Part shown: positions 33,959 through 42,664 of the stretch, piece by piece
How the letters are laid out: each line of letters starts with the position of its first letter
Numbering within the stretch: the first letter of the stretch is position 1
Source: an uncultured Collinsella sp.
Lineage (GTDB): Bacteria > Actinomycetota > Coriobacteriia > Coriobacteriales > Coriobacteriaceae
Assembly: GCA_902492935.1 (NCBI GenBank)
Contig: CABUNJ010000002.1
Span: 1-64,000 of the forward strand
Length of the DNA stretch: 64,000 nucleotides
Direction of reading: 5' to 3'
The notes under the pieces: model-generated
The model's input: the letters and a program-made list of their open reading frames with translations, nothing else
What the model was told of the DNA's origin: nothing
Database searches by the model: none
Program-made: the position numbers and the translations under genes

Positions 33959-36682
33959 ATGGCAGCAACGGATATCGAGCGCGGACTCTCAACCGCCGAG
34001 GTCGAGGAGCGCATCGCCGCCGGTAAGATCAACCGCAACATGGAGCTCAAGACCAAGTCGGTCAAAGAGCTCATCATCGAGAATCTCTGCACGCTGTTCA
34101 ATTTGATCAACGTGATCTTGGCGTTCCTGGTCATTTTGACCGGTTCGTTTAAGAATCTGACGTTCCTGTTCGTGGTGTTCCTCAATACCGCTATTGGCGT
34201 CATTCAGTCCATGCGTTCCAAGAAGATGGTCGATAAGCTCACGCTGCTGACCTCTAAGAAGGCCATCGCGGTGCGCGACGGCGCCGAGGTGGAGCTCGAC
34301 TTGGACCAGATCGTGCTCGACGACATTATCCGCCTGGTGCGCGGCGACCAGATTCCCGCTGACGCCGTGGTGGTTTCGGGCGAGGCGCTCGTGAACGAGA
34401 GCCTGCTGACGGGCGAGAGCGACCTTATTAAGAAGCAGCCCGGTTCCGAGCTTATGAGCGGCAGCTTTATCGACTCGGGCCTGCTGCGCGCCCGCGTGAT
34501 CCATGTCGGCGCCGACAACTACGTGGCCAAAATTAATAACGAGGCCAAGTACGTCAAAAAGGTCAATTCCGAGATCATGAACGCGCTTAACGCCATCGTG
34601 CGCTTTGCGAGTATCATCATGATCCCGCTCGGTTTGGCGTTGTTTGCCTCGAGTGTGAGCGAGCTGTGGGATGCCGCGGGAACCCCGGGCGATAGCGCGC
34701 TTTCGTGGTGTTTCTCCGAGCTGTTGGCTGGTCATGTGCCTTCGTCGGCGCTGCTGTCCACGGTGGGTGCCCTGCTGGGCATGATTCCGCAAGGCTTGGT
34801 GCTGCTGACCTCGTCGGTGCTCGCCATCGCCACGGTGCGCCTGGCCCGCCGCAAGGTGCTGGCACAGCAGCTCTACTGCATCGAGACGCTCGCTCGCGTC
34901 GACGTGCTGTGCCTGGACAAGACGGGCACCATTACCTCGGGTCGTATGGAGGTCGAGGGCACCTACCCGCTGCCTGTTGAGGGTGTTGGCTTTGGCGTGG
35001 ACTCGGACGAGGCGGCTGTTCCCGTCGATATCACAGTGCTCGATTTCGCGCTGGCTAACGTCGCGCGTGCGACTTCGGCCGATGCCAACGAGACCTGCCA
35101 GGCGCTGCTCAACTATTACGCCGATCGCCCGGTCGAGGTGTCTGAGCCACTGTCGGTCATTCCGTTCTCGTCCTCCAAAAAGTGGAGCGGCGCGTCGTTT
35201 GCGCAGGGCTCCTATGTGATGGGCGCCGCGCAGTTTGTGCTCTCTGATCGTGTGTTTTCGCAGGTCGAGAACCGTGTCGCCGAGCTTGCCGATACCTGCC
35301 GCGTGCTCGTGGTGGCGCGCGTGGACGGCTTTACGCCCGATGGCGATATGGTGGGCGAGGCCGAGCCCGTGGGCTTTGTGACCATCCGCGACGAGATTCG
35401 TACCTCGGCGGCCGAGACCATCGGCTACTTTAACGAGCAGGGCGTGACCCTCAACGTGATCAGCGGCGACGACCCGCGTACGGTGTCGTCGATCGCGCGC
35501 GTGGTGGGCGTGCCGGGGGCGGACGCTTATGTGGACGCCACGACGCTCGATACGCCGGCCAAGCTCGATGCCGCAGTGGACCGCTACCATGTCTTTGGTC
35601 GTGTGACCCCGCAGCAGAAGCGCGAGCTCGTGCAGGCGCTCAAGCGCCGCGAGCACACCGTGGCCATGACGGGCGACGGCGTCAACGACGTGCTGGCGCT
35701 CAAGGAGGCCGACTGCTCCGTCGCCATGGCGGCCGGCTCCGATGCCGCGCGCAACGTGGCCGAGATCGTACTTGTCGACAACGACTTTGCCTCGATGCCC
35801 GCCGTGGTGGCCGAGGGCCGTCGCTCCATCAACAACCTGCAGCGTTCGGCCTCGCTGTTCCTGACCAAGACGCTGTTCTCGATGGGCCTGGCGGCGCTGT
35901 GCATCGCGCTGCCGCCGTACCCCTTCGAGCCCATCCAGATGACGCTCATTAACTTCTTCTGCATCGGCGCGCCGGGCTTTGTGTTGGGCCTGGAGCCCAA
36001 CAATGCTCGCGTGAAGGGGTCGTTCCTGACGAACGTGCTCAAGCGGGCACTGCCGGCGTCGATTGCGGTCATTTTGGCTGCGGCGCTCGATATCTTTGTG
36101 GCGCGCGTGTTTGGCTTTAGCCAGCTCACGCTGTCTACGATGTGCCTGCTTACGTCGTGCGCGGCGAGCGTCAGCCTGATCTGGCGCATCTCGCAGCCTC
36201 TCACGCCCTTACGTGTGGTGCTCTTTGTGTTTGTAGTCGCCGGCATCCTGGTGGGCGTTATCGGATTCCCGGAGCTGCTGTCTATTGCCAACCTGTCGAT
36301 GGGCCAGATGGTTATCTTGGCTGTCATCGTGGTCTTTACCTGCTCGGTGTTCTTTAAGCTCGCCACGATGATGGATTTGCTCAAGCCGCGTCGTCGTCAT
36401 GCTGCAACTGGTTTTGGCCGCGGTGTGCGCGTCCACCTGGGTCGCGGTGGCGGCAAGGTGAGCTCGACGGGTTCGACGGCCGAGCGTTTTGCCAAGCGCT
36501 TCGCCGCCGACATGGCGCAGCGCCGTGAAGATCGCACCGCTCGCGAGGCCGAGGCCCGCGCACTCGAGGGCGTGGCCCAGGCCCAGCCCAAGAAAAAGAA
36601 GGGTACCGGAGCCAATCGCTCTCGCGTGACCAAGTCCGCCCAAGGCATCAAAGTCTCGATGCCAAGCAAAAAGAAGAAGTAA
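33959..36682 (+). CDS. Cation-translocating P-type ATPase (CtpE-like)
   Basis: 907 residues from ATG 33959 (weak GGGA upstream; ATG 33947 and GTG 33944 are alternatives). SLLTGESDL is the actuator motif, CLDKTGTIT carries the phosphorylated Asp320, and TGDGVNDVLALKEAD (571 onwards) is the hinge. Membrane helix M4 reads GMIPQGLVLLTS, as in mycobacterial CtpE-type pumps linked to calcium, and no heavy-metal CPC motif is present. After the last helix there is an about 100-residue basic, low-complexity tail ending in KKKKG and SKKKK, unusual for the family. The transported ion is uncertain; Ca2+ is a plausible family-based guess. Confidence 0.88.
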   Translation: MAATDIERGLSTAEVEERIAAGKINRNMELKTKSVKELIIENLCTLFNLINVILAFLVILTGSFKNLTFLFVVFLNTAIGVIQSMRSKKMVDKLTLLTSKKAIAVRDGAEVELDLDQIVLDDIIRLVRGDQIPADAVVVSGEALVNESLLTGESDLIKKQPGSELMSGSFIDSGLLRARVIHVGADNYVAKINNEAKYVKKVNSEIMNALNAIVRFASIIMIPLGLALFASSVSELWDAAGTPGDSALSWCFSELLAGHVPSSALLSTVGALLGMIPQGLVLLTSSVLAIATVRLARRKVLAQQLYCIETLARVDVLCLDKTGTITSGRMEVEGTYPLPVEGVGFGVDSDEAAVPVDITVLDFALANVARATSADANETCQALLNYYADRPVEVSEPLSVIPFSSSKKWSGASFAQGSYVMGAAQFVLSDRVFSQVENRVAELADTCRVLVVARVDGFTPDGDMVGEAEPVGFVTIRDEIRTSAAETIGYFNEQGVTLNVISGDDPRTVSSIARVVGVPGADAYVDATTLDTPAKLDAAVDRYHVFGRVTPQQKRELVQALKRREHTVAMTGDGVNDVLALKEADCSVAMAAGSDAARNVAEIVLVDNDFASMPAVVAEGRRSINNLQRSASLFLTKTLFSMGLAALCIALPPYPFEPIQMTLINFFCIGAPGFVLGLEPNNARVKGSFLTNVLKRALPASIAVILAAALDIFVARVFGFSQLTLSTMCLLTSCAASVSLIWRISQPLTPLRVVLFVFVVAGILVGVIGFPELLSIANLSMGQMVILAVIVVFTCSVFFKLATMMDLLKPRRRHAATGFGRGVRVHLGRGGGKVSSTGSTAERFAKRFAADMAQRREDRTAREAEARALEGVAQAQPKKKKGTGANRSRVTKSAQGIKVSMPSKKKK

Positions 36683-36785
36683 CTACGCGCCCTGGCGATG
36701 TTGAATTGGTGCCTTGCTCCTGTGGGGCCGTGGCGATGTTATGCTCTAACCTCGATTGTTTGAATTGCTTCGAAAAGAGGATGCC

Positions 36786-37928
36786 GTGATCTGCCCGCAT
36801 TGCCTTAAGACTATCGAGGACGGCGCCTCGTTCTGCCCCTACTGCAACGCCTATGTGGGTCCGGGCGATGGTCCCGAGCACACCGAGTTCGTGTTCTGTG
36901 AGGGCTGCGGTGCCCGTCTTTCTCCGCATGATCGTACATGCCCCAAATGCGGACGCCCCGCTCCGGGTATCCTCTCCGAGGACGCGGCCGCATCCGACCT
37001 GGCAGCGGGCCGCACGGCGGGCTTTCCGCGCCTAATGCAAGAGCAGATCGATACCGAGGTGCCTCATGCGCCGGCCTCGGCTGCTGCGGTTCTTTCGGAC
37101 GCCGCCGATCCCAACGAGACCTGCGTGCTGCCGGCTTTCGATAAGGATTTCGGTATCCCTAAGGTCGATATTCCCACGCCGGTTTCCCTGCATGACGATG
37201 CTCAAAAAACCAAGCGCAAGGTGCATCCCGACGAGGACGCCTATCACAAGCACAAGCGTCATATCCCCAAGCCGCTTATCGTCATCGCGGTCCTTGCCGT
37301 CGTTTGCGGCGGTGCCTATTGGTTCGTGACGACCGATCCCATGGGTGTCATGCCTGGCTTCTATGACCAGTTTGGCCAGGCCGCGCAGACGACCTTCCCC
37401 ACGCGCCAAAAGGGCGAGGCGACTGAGGACGATACCAAGCAGGACGATTCTGCCGAGGTGGTCCAGGAAGAAACCGTGCTTACCGATGATCAGCTCTATA
37501 CCAGGCTCGACGGTCTGTATCAGACCATCGTGTCCTACGGTGACGAGGACCAGATCGGCGAGGTCATCGATTCCTTTAACAACGGCTATCTCCGATCGCC
37601 GCTGTCCACCCGTCAGGAGCTGTCGCAGAGTGCCTACGCTCTGCGCGACCAGATCAAAAAGACGCAAGATGAGCTCAACAACCTTAAGTACCAGGACGAT
37701 ACGGTCTATGCGGACGACATCGCCCACTTAAAGCAGCTTGCCGAGTGGATGTATGAGCGCGTCGACGTGATCTGCCAGAGCTGGGATATCTCGCTGGCCA
37801 TTCCCGATGGCGAGTCGATGAGTTCCCACCAAAGCGAGATCCTGGCGCCCATCGCACAGGGCGGCAACAGCGCGCTGAATCAGTACGACGCTAACGTGGG
37901 CTCCTGGAAGCCGCAGCAGCGTTCCTAA
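36786..37928 (+). CDS. Double zinc-ribbon, single-pass membrane protein
   Basis: 380 residues from GTG 36786 (AGAGG five bases upstream). Two zinc ribbons lie at the N-terminus: ICPHCLKTIEDGASFCPYC and FCEGCGARLSPHDRTCPKC. An about 95-residue polar linker and a basic stretch (KHKRHIPK) precede one membrane helix (LIVIAVLAVVCGGAYWFV, about 165-185). The roughly 195-residue extracytoplasmic part is acidic and helical, with no recognised enzyme motif. Cytoplasmic zinc ribbon plus outside sensor-like domain suggests a membrane scaffold or regulator. No partner is evident and no function is assigned. Confidence 0.72.
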   Translation: MICPHCLKTIEDGASFCPYCNAYVGPGDGPEHTEFVFCEGCGARLSPHDRTCPKCGRPAPGILSEDAAASDLAAGRTAGFPRLMQEQIDTEVPHAPASAAAVLSDAADPNETCVLPAFDKDFGIPKVDIPTPVSLHDDAQKTKRKVHPDEDAYHKHKRHIPKPLIVIAVLAVVCGGAYWFVTTDPMGVMPGFYDQFGQAAQTTFPTRQKGEATEDDTKQDDSAEVVQEETVLTDDQLYTRLDGLYQTIVSYGDEDQIGEVIDSFNNGYLRSPLSTRQELSQSAYALRDQIKKTQDELNNLKYQDDTVYADDIAHLKQLAEWMYERVDVICQSWDISLAIPDGESMSSHQSEILAPIAQGGNSALNQYDANVGSWKPQQRS

Positions 37929-37966
37929 AATTAGTTCGCCATAGTCGGCATAACCTACGTGCGCAA

Positions 37967-37996
37967 TTGATGTAAGCGCATGCTTATTGCTACAAT
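37967..37996 (+). promoter_or_regulatory. Putative promoter upstream of the cyclophilin gene
   Basis: TTGATG (37967-37972), 18-bp spacer, TACAAT (37991-37996), 40 bp before the start codon at 38036. Confidence 0.55.
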
Positions 37997-38035
37997 TCGT
38001 ACAAATATGCTTTAAACGCACGAGGAAGGAACCAC

Positions 38036-38578
38036 ATGTTTGGTTTTAAGAAAGAGCTCTACACGCCCAAGTATCAGCTTGCCGGCGACGAATGCGCCGT
38101 TATCGAGACGTCGAAGGGTACCATCAAGGTCAAGTTTGACGGCGAGGGCGCTCCCATTCATGTCGCGAACTTCTGCGAGCTTTCCACGATGGGTTTCTAT
38201 GATGGCCTTAAGTTCCATCGCTATGTGCCCGGCTTTGTCATTCAGGGCGGCGACCCCAATACCCGCGATATGTCCGGCGCCGACGTCGCCGCTGGTCTTG
38301 AGGGCCCCGACGGCATGCCCGGTACCGGTGGCCCCGGCTACTGCATCAAGGGCGAGTTTGCCACCAATCCGCGCAACAGCCATGTCGATGGTGCCCTTGC
38401 CATGGCACGCTCCATGGACCCCGATTCCGCGGGTTCGCAGTTCTACTTCTGCCTGGGCGCCCAGCATAACCTCGATTCCGGTTACACCGTCTTTGGTACC
38501 ACGGTCGAGGGTCTCGATGTGATTTCGCAGCTGCGTGCCGGCGACGAGATCGTCCATGTCGAGATCGTTCACGAGTAA
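38036..38578 (+). CDS. Cyclophilin-type peptidyl-prolyl cis-trans isomerase
   Basis: 180 residues, no signal peptide, so probably cytoplasmic. GFYDGLKFHRYVPGFVIQGG is the cyclophilin signature with the catalytic Arg; the later block DSAGSQFYFCLG and the VFGTTVEGLDVI block complete the fold. GGAAGGAACC precedes the ATG at good spacing. It is followed after 11 bp by a TPR membrane protein gene and may be co-transcribed with it. It assists protein folding by proline isomerisation; a specific client is unknown. Confidence 0.95.
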   Translation: MFGFKKELYTPKYQLAGDECAVIETSKGTIKVKFDGEGAPIHVANFCELSTMGFYDGLKFHRYVPGFVIQGGDPNTRDMSGADVAAGLEGPDGMPGTGGPGYCIKGEFATNPRNSHVDGALAMARSMDPDSAGSQFYFCLGAQHNLDSGYTVFGTTVEGLDVISQLRAGDEIVHVEIVHE

Positions 38579-38589
38579 AGGGGACTTCC

Positions 38590-39894
38590 TTGAATAGCCA
38601 GCTGATCCAACAGGGCCGCGCCGCTTACCGCGCGGGTGATTTTTCCGCTGCAGCCCAGATGCTTGGGGCGGCAAAGACTCCCGATGAGATTATGGGCGAG
38701 GCCGATCACCTTCGTGGCAACGCCTTGATGCACCTGGGCATGTATGCCGAGGCCGCCGAGGCCTATGCCGCCGCCCTCAACGACGGCACCTATGGCAAGC
38801 GCGGCGCGCTGCTCACCAACCGCGGCAAGGCGCTCGCCGCCGTGGGCGACTACACGACGGCTGCCCAGGCGTTCTCTGCCGCTACGCAGGACGCTTCCTA
38901 CGCCACGCCGTTCAAGGCCTATCTGGGCCTGGGTAACGCGTTGTTCCAGTCGGGCGACTATGCCAACGCGGGCACTGCCTTCCGTCAGGCCGCCATCGAC
39001 GGCGCAAATCCGGCTCCTGCCGCCGCACTCGGCGAGCTCGGTCGTTGCTTCATTAAGCTCGGCCGTCCGGCGGATGCCGTGGAGACCTACCGTACGGCTA
39101 TCGACTTTGCCGGCCCCCGCGACGACACGCGCGCGCTCAACGCCGGCATGGGTCAGGCGCTTTCTGCCGCCGGCCGTCCCTCCGACGCACTCGACGCCTT
39201 TAACGCCGCTACTGCCGATGGCATCTACCAGCTCACCTCCGAGCAGGCCGATGAGCTTGCCCGCGTGCACGATTCGCTTGCCGCGCTGTCTGCCCAGACG
39301 GCTATGGCCACGGCTCCTGCGCCCGCGATGGACGCCCCTGCCGTCGATCCGCTCGATCCTACGGGCGCGACCGGTCAGTTTATGCCCGATCCCTCGGACA
39401 CCGGTTTCTTTACGCTGTCCGAGTCCGAGATGGTCCAGCAGGACCGTCAGGATCGTAAGCAGGCCAAGGTCCGTCGTCGCCATCGCCACACGGGTCTCAA
39501 AGTCTTCATCGTGCTGCTTCTGCTCATTTTGATCGCCGCGGGCGGTCTGGGCTTTGCCTACACGCGCGGCTTTGGCTTCCCGTCTCAGGAGTCTGTCGTT
39601 ACCGATCTGTTCCAGGCTGCCGGCGACGGTGACACCGCAAAGGCCGAGTCTTGCCTGGCCTCGAGCCTGTCCGAGGACGCCAAGTCGATGATCGTCTCCT
39701 CGATTCCGCAGGGTGCCACCGTGTCCGTTGAGGGCATGGATCAGTCCATGACCGAGACGACCGCCAAGGTTAAGGCGTCGCTGTCCAAGGGCGGCGAGCA
39801 GGAGTACACCGTCAAATTCGTGCGCTCCGACAACCATATCGGCTGGGCCGTTTCCTCGCTCGATATGGATTTCTCGGCTGCTGACAACCAGTAG
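38590..39894 (+). CDS. TPR-repeat membrane protein
   Basis: 434 residues from TTG 38590 (AAGGGG at about 38577-38583). Residues 1-225 contain about five to six tetratricopeptide-type repeats (for example NALMHLGMYAEAAEAYAAAL and NALFQSGDYANAGTAFRQAA). A Pro/Ala/Asp-rich linker and a basic patch (KVRRRHRHTG) precede one membrane helix at about 303-325. The roughly 110-residue exterior domain resembles small DUF4878/lumazine-like accessory folds (ESVVTDLFQAAGDGDTAKAESCL), a resemblance only. It is likely a scaffold; function unknown. Confidence 0.75.
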   Translation: MNSQLIQQGRAAYRAGDFSAAAQMLGAAKTPDEIMGEADHLRGNALMHLGMYAEAAEAYAAALNDGTYGKRGALLTNRGKALAAVGDYTTAAQAFSAATQDASYATPFKAYLGLGNALFQSGDYANAGTAFRQAAIDGANPAPAAALGELGRCFIKLGRPADAVETYRTAIDFAGPRDDTRALNAGMGQALSAAGRPSDALDAFNAATADGIYQLTSEQADELARVHDSLAALSAQTAMATAPAPAMDAPAVDPLDPTGATGQFMPDPSDTGFFTLSESEMVQQDRQDRKQAKVRRRHRHTGLKVFIVLLLLILIAAGGLGFAYTRGFGFPSQESVVTDLFQAAGDGDTAKAESCLASSLSEDAKSMIVSSIPQGATVSVEGMDQSMTETTAKVKASLSKGGEQEYTVKFVRSDNHIGWAVSSLDMDFSAADNQ

Positions 39895-39914
39895 TGACCT
39901 TATGGGATTTAGCT

Positions 39915-39952
39915 TTGCCCGGCGCTTCACCGCAAGTGAGGTGCCGGGCTTG
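39915..39952 (+). terminator. Hairpin before mreB
   Basis: GCCCGGCGCTTCAC (39916-39929) pairs with GTGAGGTGCCGGGC (39935-39948) with two wobbles and a short loop. The T-tract is short, so termination strength is uncertain. Confidence 0.6.
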
Positions 39953-40009
39953 CGCTAGTATGATGAGCTAGTAGTTTTCCAGCAATCATCCAACACATCA
40001 GGAGTTGCG

Positions 40010-41053
40010 TTGTTTTCTTTGATGGATATGTTCTTCGGTAGCTATGCGGGCGATCTTGCCATCGACCTCGGCACCGCAAATACGCTTGTCTCCGTGCGCG
40101 GCAAGGGCATCGTCATCCGCGAGCCCTCCGTCGTCGCCATCGACAAGAACGACGAGCGCATCCTGGCGGTCGGCATCGAGGCCAAGCGCATGCTCGGCCG
40201 TACGCCCGGCAACATCGTGGCCGTTCGTCCCCTGAAGGACGGCGTTATCGCCGACTTCGATGTTACCGAGGCCATGCTTCGCTACTTTATCGACAAGGCG
40301 TCCGAGAAGCGCTATCCGTGGACTCCGCGTCCGCGCGTTGTCGTCTGCGTTCCCTCCGGTGTCACGTCGGTCGAGAAGCGCGCTGTCTTTGAGGCCACGA
40401 TCCAGGCCGGCGCTCGCCAGGCCTACCTGATCGAGGAGCCCATGGCTGCTGCTATCGGCGCCGACCTGCCCGTCGAGGAGCCCACCGGCTCCATGGTCAT
40501 CGACATCGGCGGCGGTACTACCGAGGTCGCTGTTATCGCTATGGGCGGCATCGTCGTCTCGCAGTCCATCCGTATTGCCGGCGACGAGTTCGACCAGGCT
40601 ATCCTCACGCACGTTCGCGATGCCTACAACCTGGCCATCGGCGAGCGTACGGCAGAGGACATCAAGATCAAGGTCGGCTCCGCCGTGCCGCTCAAGGACG
40701 AGCTCGACGTCGAGGTCAACGGCCGCGACGTGATTACCGGTCTGCCCAAGACCGTGCGCATCGAGAGCGAGGAGATTCGTCGCGCGCTCAACAAGCCGCT
40801 CGACGAGATGGCCAAGGCCGTCAAGGACGCACTCGACGCTACGCCTCCCGATCTTGCCTCTGACCTCATGTACTACGGTATTTTGCTGACCGGTGGCGGC
40901 GCGCTGCTGCGCGGTCTCGACGTGCGCCTGCGCGATGAGACCGGCGTTTCGGTCAACGTCAGCCCCACGGCGCTCGATAACGTCGTTAACGGCTGTGCCC
41001 GCGTGCTCGAGGCCAATGCGTTTGATGGCGGCTTCGTCCAGACCAATGCTTAA
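40010..41053 (+). CDS. mreB: Rod-shape-determining protein MreB
   Basis: 347 residues. A bacterial actin that organises lateral wall synthesis under the membrane. IDLGTANTLV (phosphate 1), IDIGGGTTEVAVIAMGG (phosphate 2) and LTGGGALLRGL (adenosine motif) are present. The start is TTG 40010 with GGAG at 40001-40004; ATG 40022 would remove the membrane-interacting N-terminal residues FSLM. First gene of an mreBCD-PBP2-rodA run, indicating a rod-shaped cell with an elongasome. Confidence 0.96.
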   Translation: MFSLMDMFFGSYAGDLAIDLGTANTLVSVRGKGIVIREPSVVAIDKNDERILAVGIEAKRMLGRTPGNIVAVRPLKDGVIADFDVTEAMLRYFIDKASEKRYPWTPRPRVVVCVPSGVTSVEKRAVFEATIQAGARQAYLIEEPMAAAIGADLPVEEPTGSMVIDIGGGTTEVAVIAMGGIVVSQSIRIAGDEFDQAILTHVRDAYNLAIGERTAEDIKIKVGSAVPLKDELDVEVNGRDVITGLPKTVRIESEEIRRALNKPLDEMAKAVKDALDATPPDLASDLMYYGILLTGGGALLRGLDVRLRDETGVSVNVSPTALDNVVNGCARVLEANAFDGGFVQTNA

Positions 41054-41074
41054 TTTCCAAAAGGTGGATTCCAT

Positions 41075-42073
41075 TTGGCACGATCTTCGGGTTTCTCCAC
41101 AAATCTGAATACCAAGCGACAATCAACGGGTATGCGCCCGTTGATTGTTTTCAGCCTGATTTCGGTGTTGCTGCTCACGTTTTACATCCGCGAGGGCGAG
41201 GCAGGACCGATTCATGCCGTGCGTTCGGGCGTAACGACGATTACCTCGCCGGTGCGCTTTGTGGGTTCGGCTGTGGCGGCTCCTTTCAATGCCATCGGCA
41301 ACGTGTTCTCTAACCTTACAGCGTCGCAGGACACGCTCGACGAGCTCAAGAAGCAAAACGAGGAGCTGACCTCTAAGGTTGCTGAGCTCTCCGAGGCTCA
41401 AAAGACCGCCGAGCGTCTGGAGGGGCTGGTCGGGCTGCAGTCGACCTACAACCTCAAATCGACCGCTGCTCGTATCGTTGGTGCCTCGGGCGATGCCTGG
41501 ACCTCGACCGTCACGATCGATAAGGGTTCTGCCGACGGCCTTACCATCAACATGCCTGTGACGAGTTCGGCCGGTGTTATCGGCCAGATCATCGAGGTTT
41601 CGGCCAAGACGTCGACCGTGCGCCTGATTGGCGACGAGAACTCCGGCGTATCCGCTATGGTGCAGGACACGCGCGCCCAGGGCATGCTGCAGGGGCAGGC
41701 TGACGGCACGCTGCGTCTTGAGTACGTGAGCGTCGACTCCGACGTTAAGGTTGGCGATATCATCGTGACCTCGGGCATCGGCGGTGTGTTCCCCAAGGGC
41801 CTTCCGCTCGGCACCGTCTCGTCGGTTGAGAAATCGGCAAACGACGTGTACTACACCATTGTGGTGCGCGCTCAGACGACGGCCGAGAACAACGAGGAAG
41901 TGCTGGTCATTACCTCGCTGACCGACGAACAGTCGGCCTCGGATGAGGACGTGAGCACGGCCAACAGCACGCCGCAGGGAACGTCGCGCGATGCTGCGAC
42001 CAAGTCGAAGGATGAGAGCTCGGATGACAGTTCCGACGCGTCCGAGACGACCGATTCCGGCTCGAGCGAATAG
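41075..42073 (+). CDS. mreC: Rod-shape-determining protein MreC
   Basis: 332 residues from TTG 41075 (AAGGTGG upstream). One membrane helix at about 21-38, a coiled coil at about 85-125 (LDELKKQNEELTSKVAEL), then the beta-domain pair with ARIVGASGDAWTSTVTIDKG, VIGQIIEV and IGGVFPKGLPLGTV, all standard MreC blocks. The C-terminal about 50 residues are a Ser/Asp/Thr-rich tail, low complexity. It bridges MreB/MreD to PBP2 outside the membrane. Confidence 0.95.
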   Translation: MARSSGFSTNLNTKRQSTGMRPLIVFSLISVLLLTFYIREGEAGPIHAVRSGVTTITSPVRFVGSAVAAPFNAIGNVFSNLTASQDTLDELKKQNEELTSKVAELSEAQKTAERLEGLVGLQSTYNLKSTAARIVGASGDAWTSTVTIDKGSADGLTINMPVTSSAGVIGQIIEVSAKTSTVRLIGDENSGVSAMVQDTRAQGMLQGQADGTLRLEYVSVDSDVKVGDIIVTSGIGGVFPKGLPLGTVSSVEKSANDVYYTIVVRAQTTAENNEEVLVITSLTDEQSASDEDVSTANSTPQGTSRDAATKSKDESSDDSSDASETTDSGSSE

Positions 42074-42084
42074 GGGGCATGTCC

Positions 42085-42651
42085 ATGGACCTACACGAGC
42101 AGGGGATGAGCTCCCGCACGTTTGTAATCGCCGCCATCGTGTGCGTGCTGCTGCAGGCAGGCCTGGCACCGCAGATCTCCATTGCGGGCGGTCGCGTCAA
42201 CTTCATGATTATCTTGGTGTGCCTAAGCGTGTTCTCGGGCGACCCGACCCGTGCCGTCGTGTGCGGTTTTTGCAGCGGCTTGTTTTATGACCTGTCCGCT
42301 GCCGTGCCGGTGGGTGTTATGTCGCTCCTGCTGACCGTGGGTTCTTTTGCTCTGGTGCACAGCGCCGTTGGTCAGACGGGCGGTACCCCGAGTGCACGCG
42401 GCGTCACTGTGGGTGCCTTCGCGCTCGTCATTAATGTGATCTACAGCATCATCTTGCTGTTTATGGGTTTGGAGACGAGCTTTGTTGTGGCGATCTTCGG
42501 CCATGCGCTGCCGTCCTCGATCCTGACGGGTCTGGTTGCCATTCCGTTTTTGATGTCCGGCGTCGTGCCGCAGTCCGGCTATGGATTCTCCGCACGTGGC
42601 GGACGCCAGACGGGTATGCGCTTTAAGCCCAAGACCCGCAAGCTCAAATAG
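42085..42651 (+). CDS. mreD: Rod-shape-determining protein MreD
   Basis: 188 residues, five to six membrane helices, with INFMIILVCLSVFSGDPT-like motif (VNFMIILVCL) and GFCSGLFYDLSAAVPVG characteristic of MreD. ATG 42085 has AGGGGG at a workable distance; ATG 42079 is too close. Basic C-terminal tail (FKPKTRKLK). It is 11 bp after mreC. Confidence 0.9.
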   Translation: MDLHEQGMSSRTFVIAAIVCVLLQAGLAPQISIAGGRVNFMIILVCLSVFSGDPTRAVVCGFCSGLFYDLSAAVPVGVMSLLLTVGSFALVHSAVGQTGGTPSARGVTVGAFALVINVIYSIILLFMGLETSFVVAIFGHALPSSILTGLVAIPFLMSGVVPQSGYGFSARGGRQTGMRFKPKTRKLK

Positions 42652-42664
42652 GGGAGGCCCGTAG

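Noticed and set aside
33989..35656. 555-codon minus-strand frame opposite the P-type ATPase
   Set aside because: Shadow of a well-supported gene; sequence is Arg/His/Ala-rich without domain signature.
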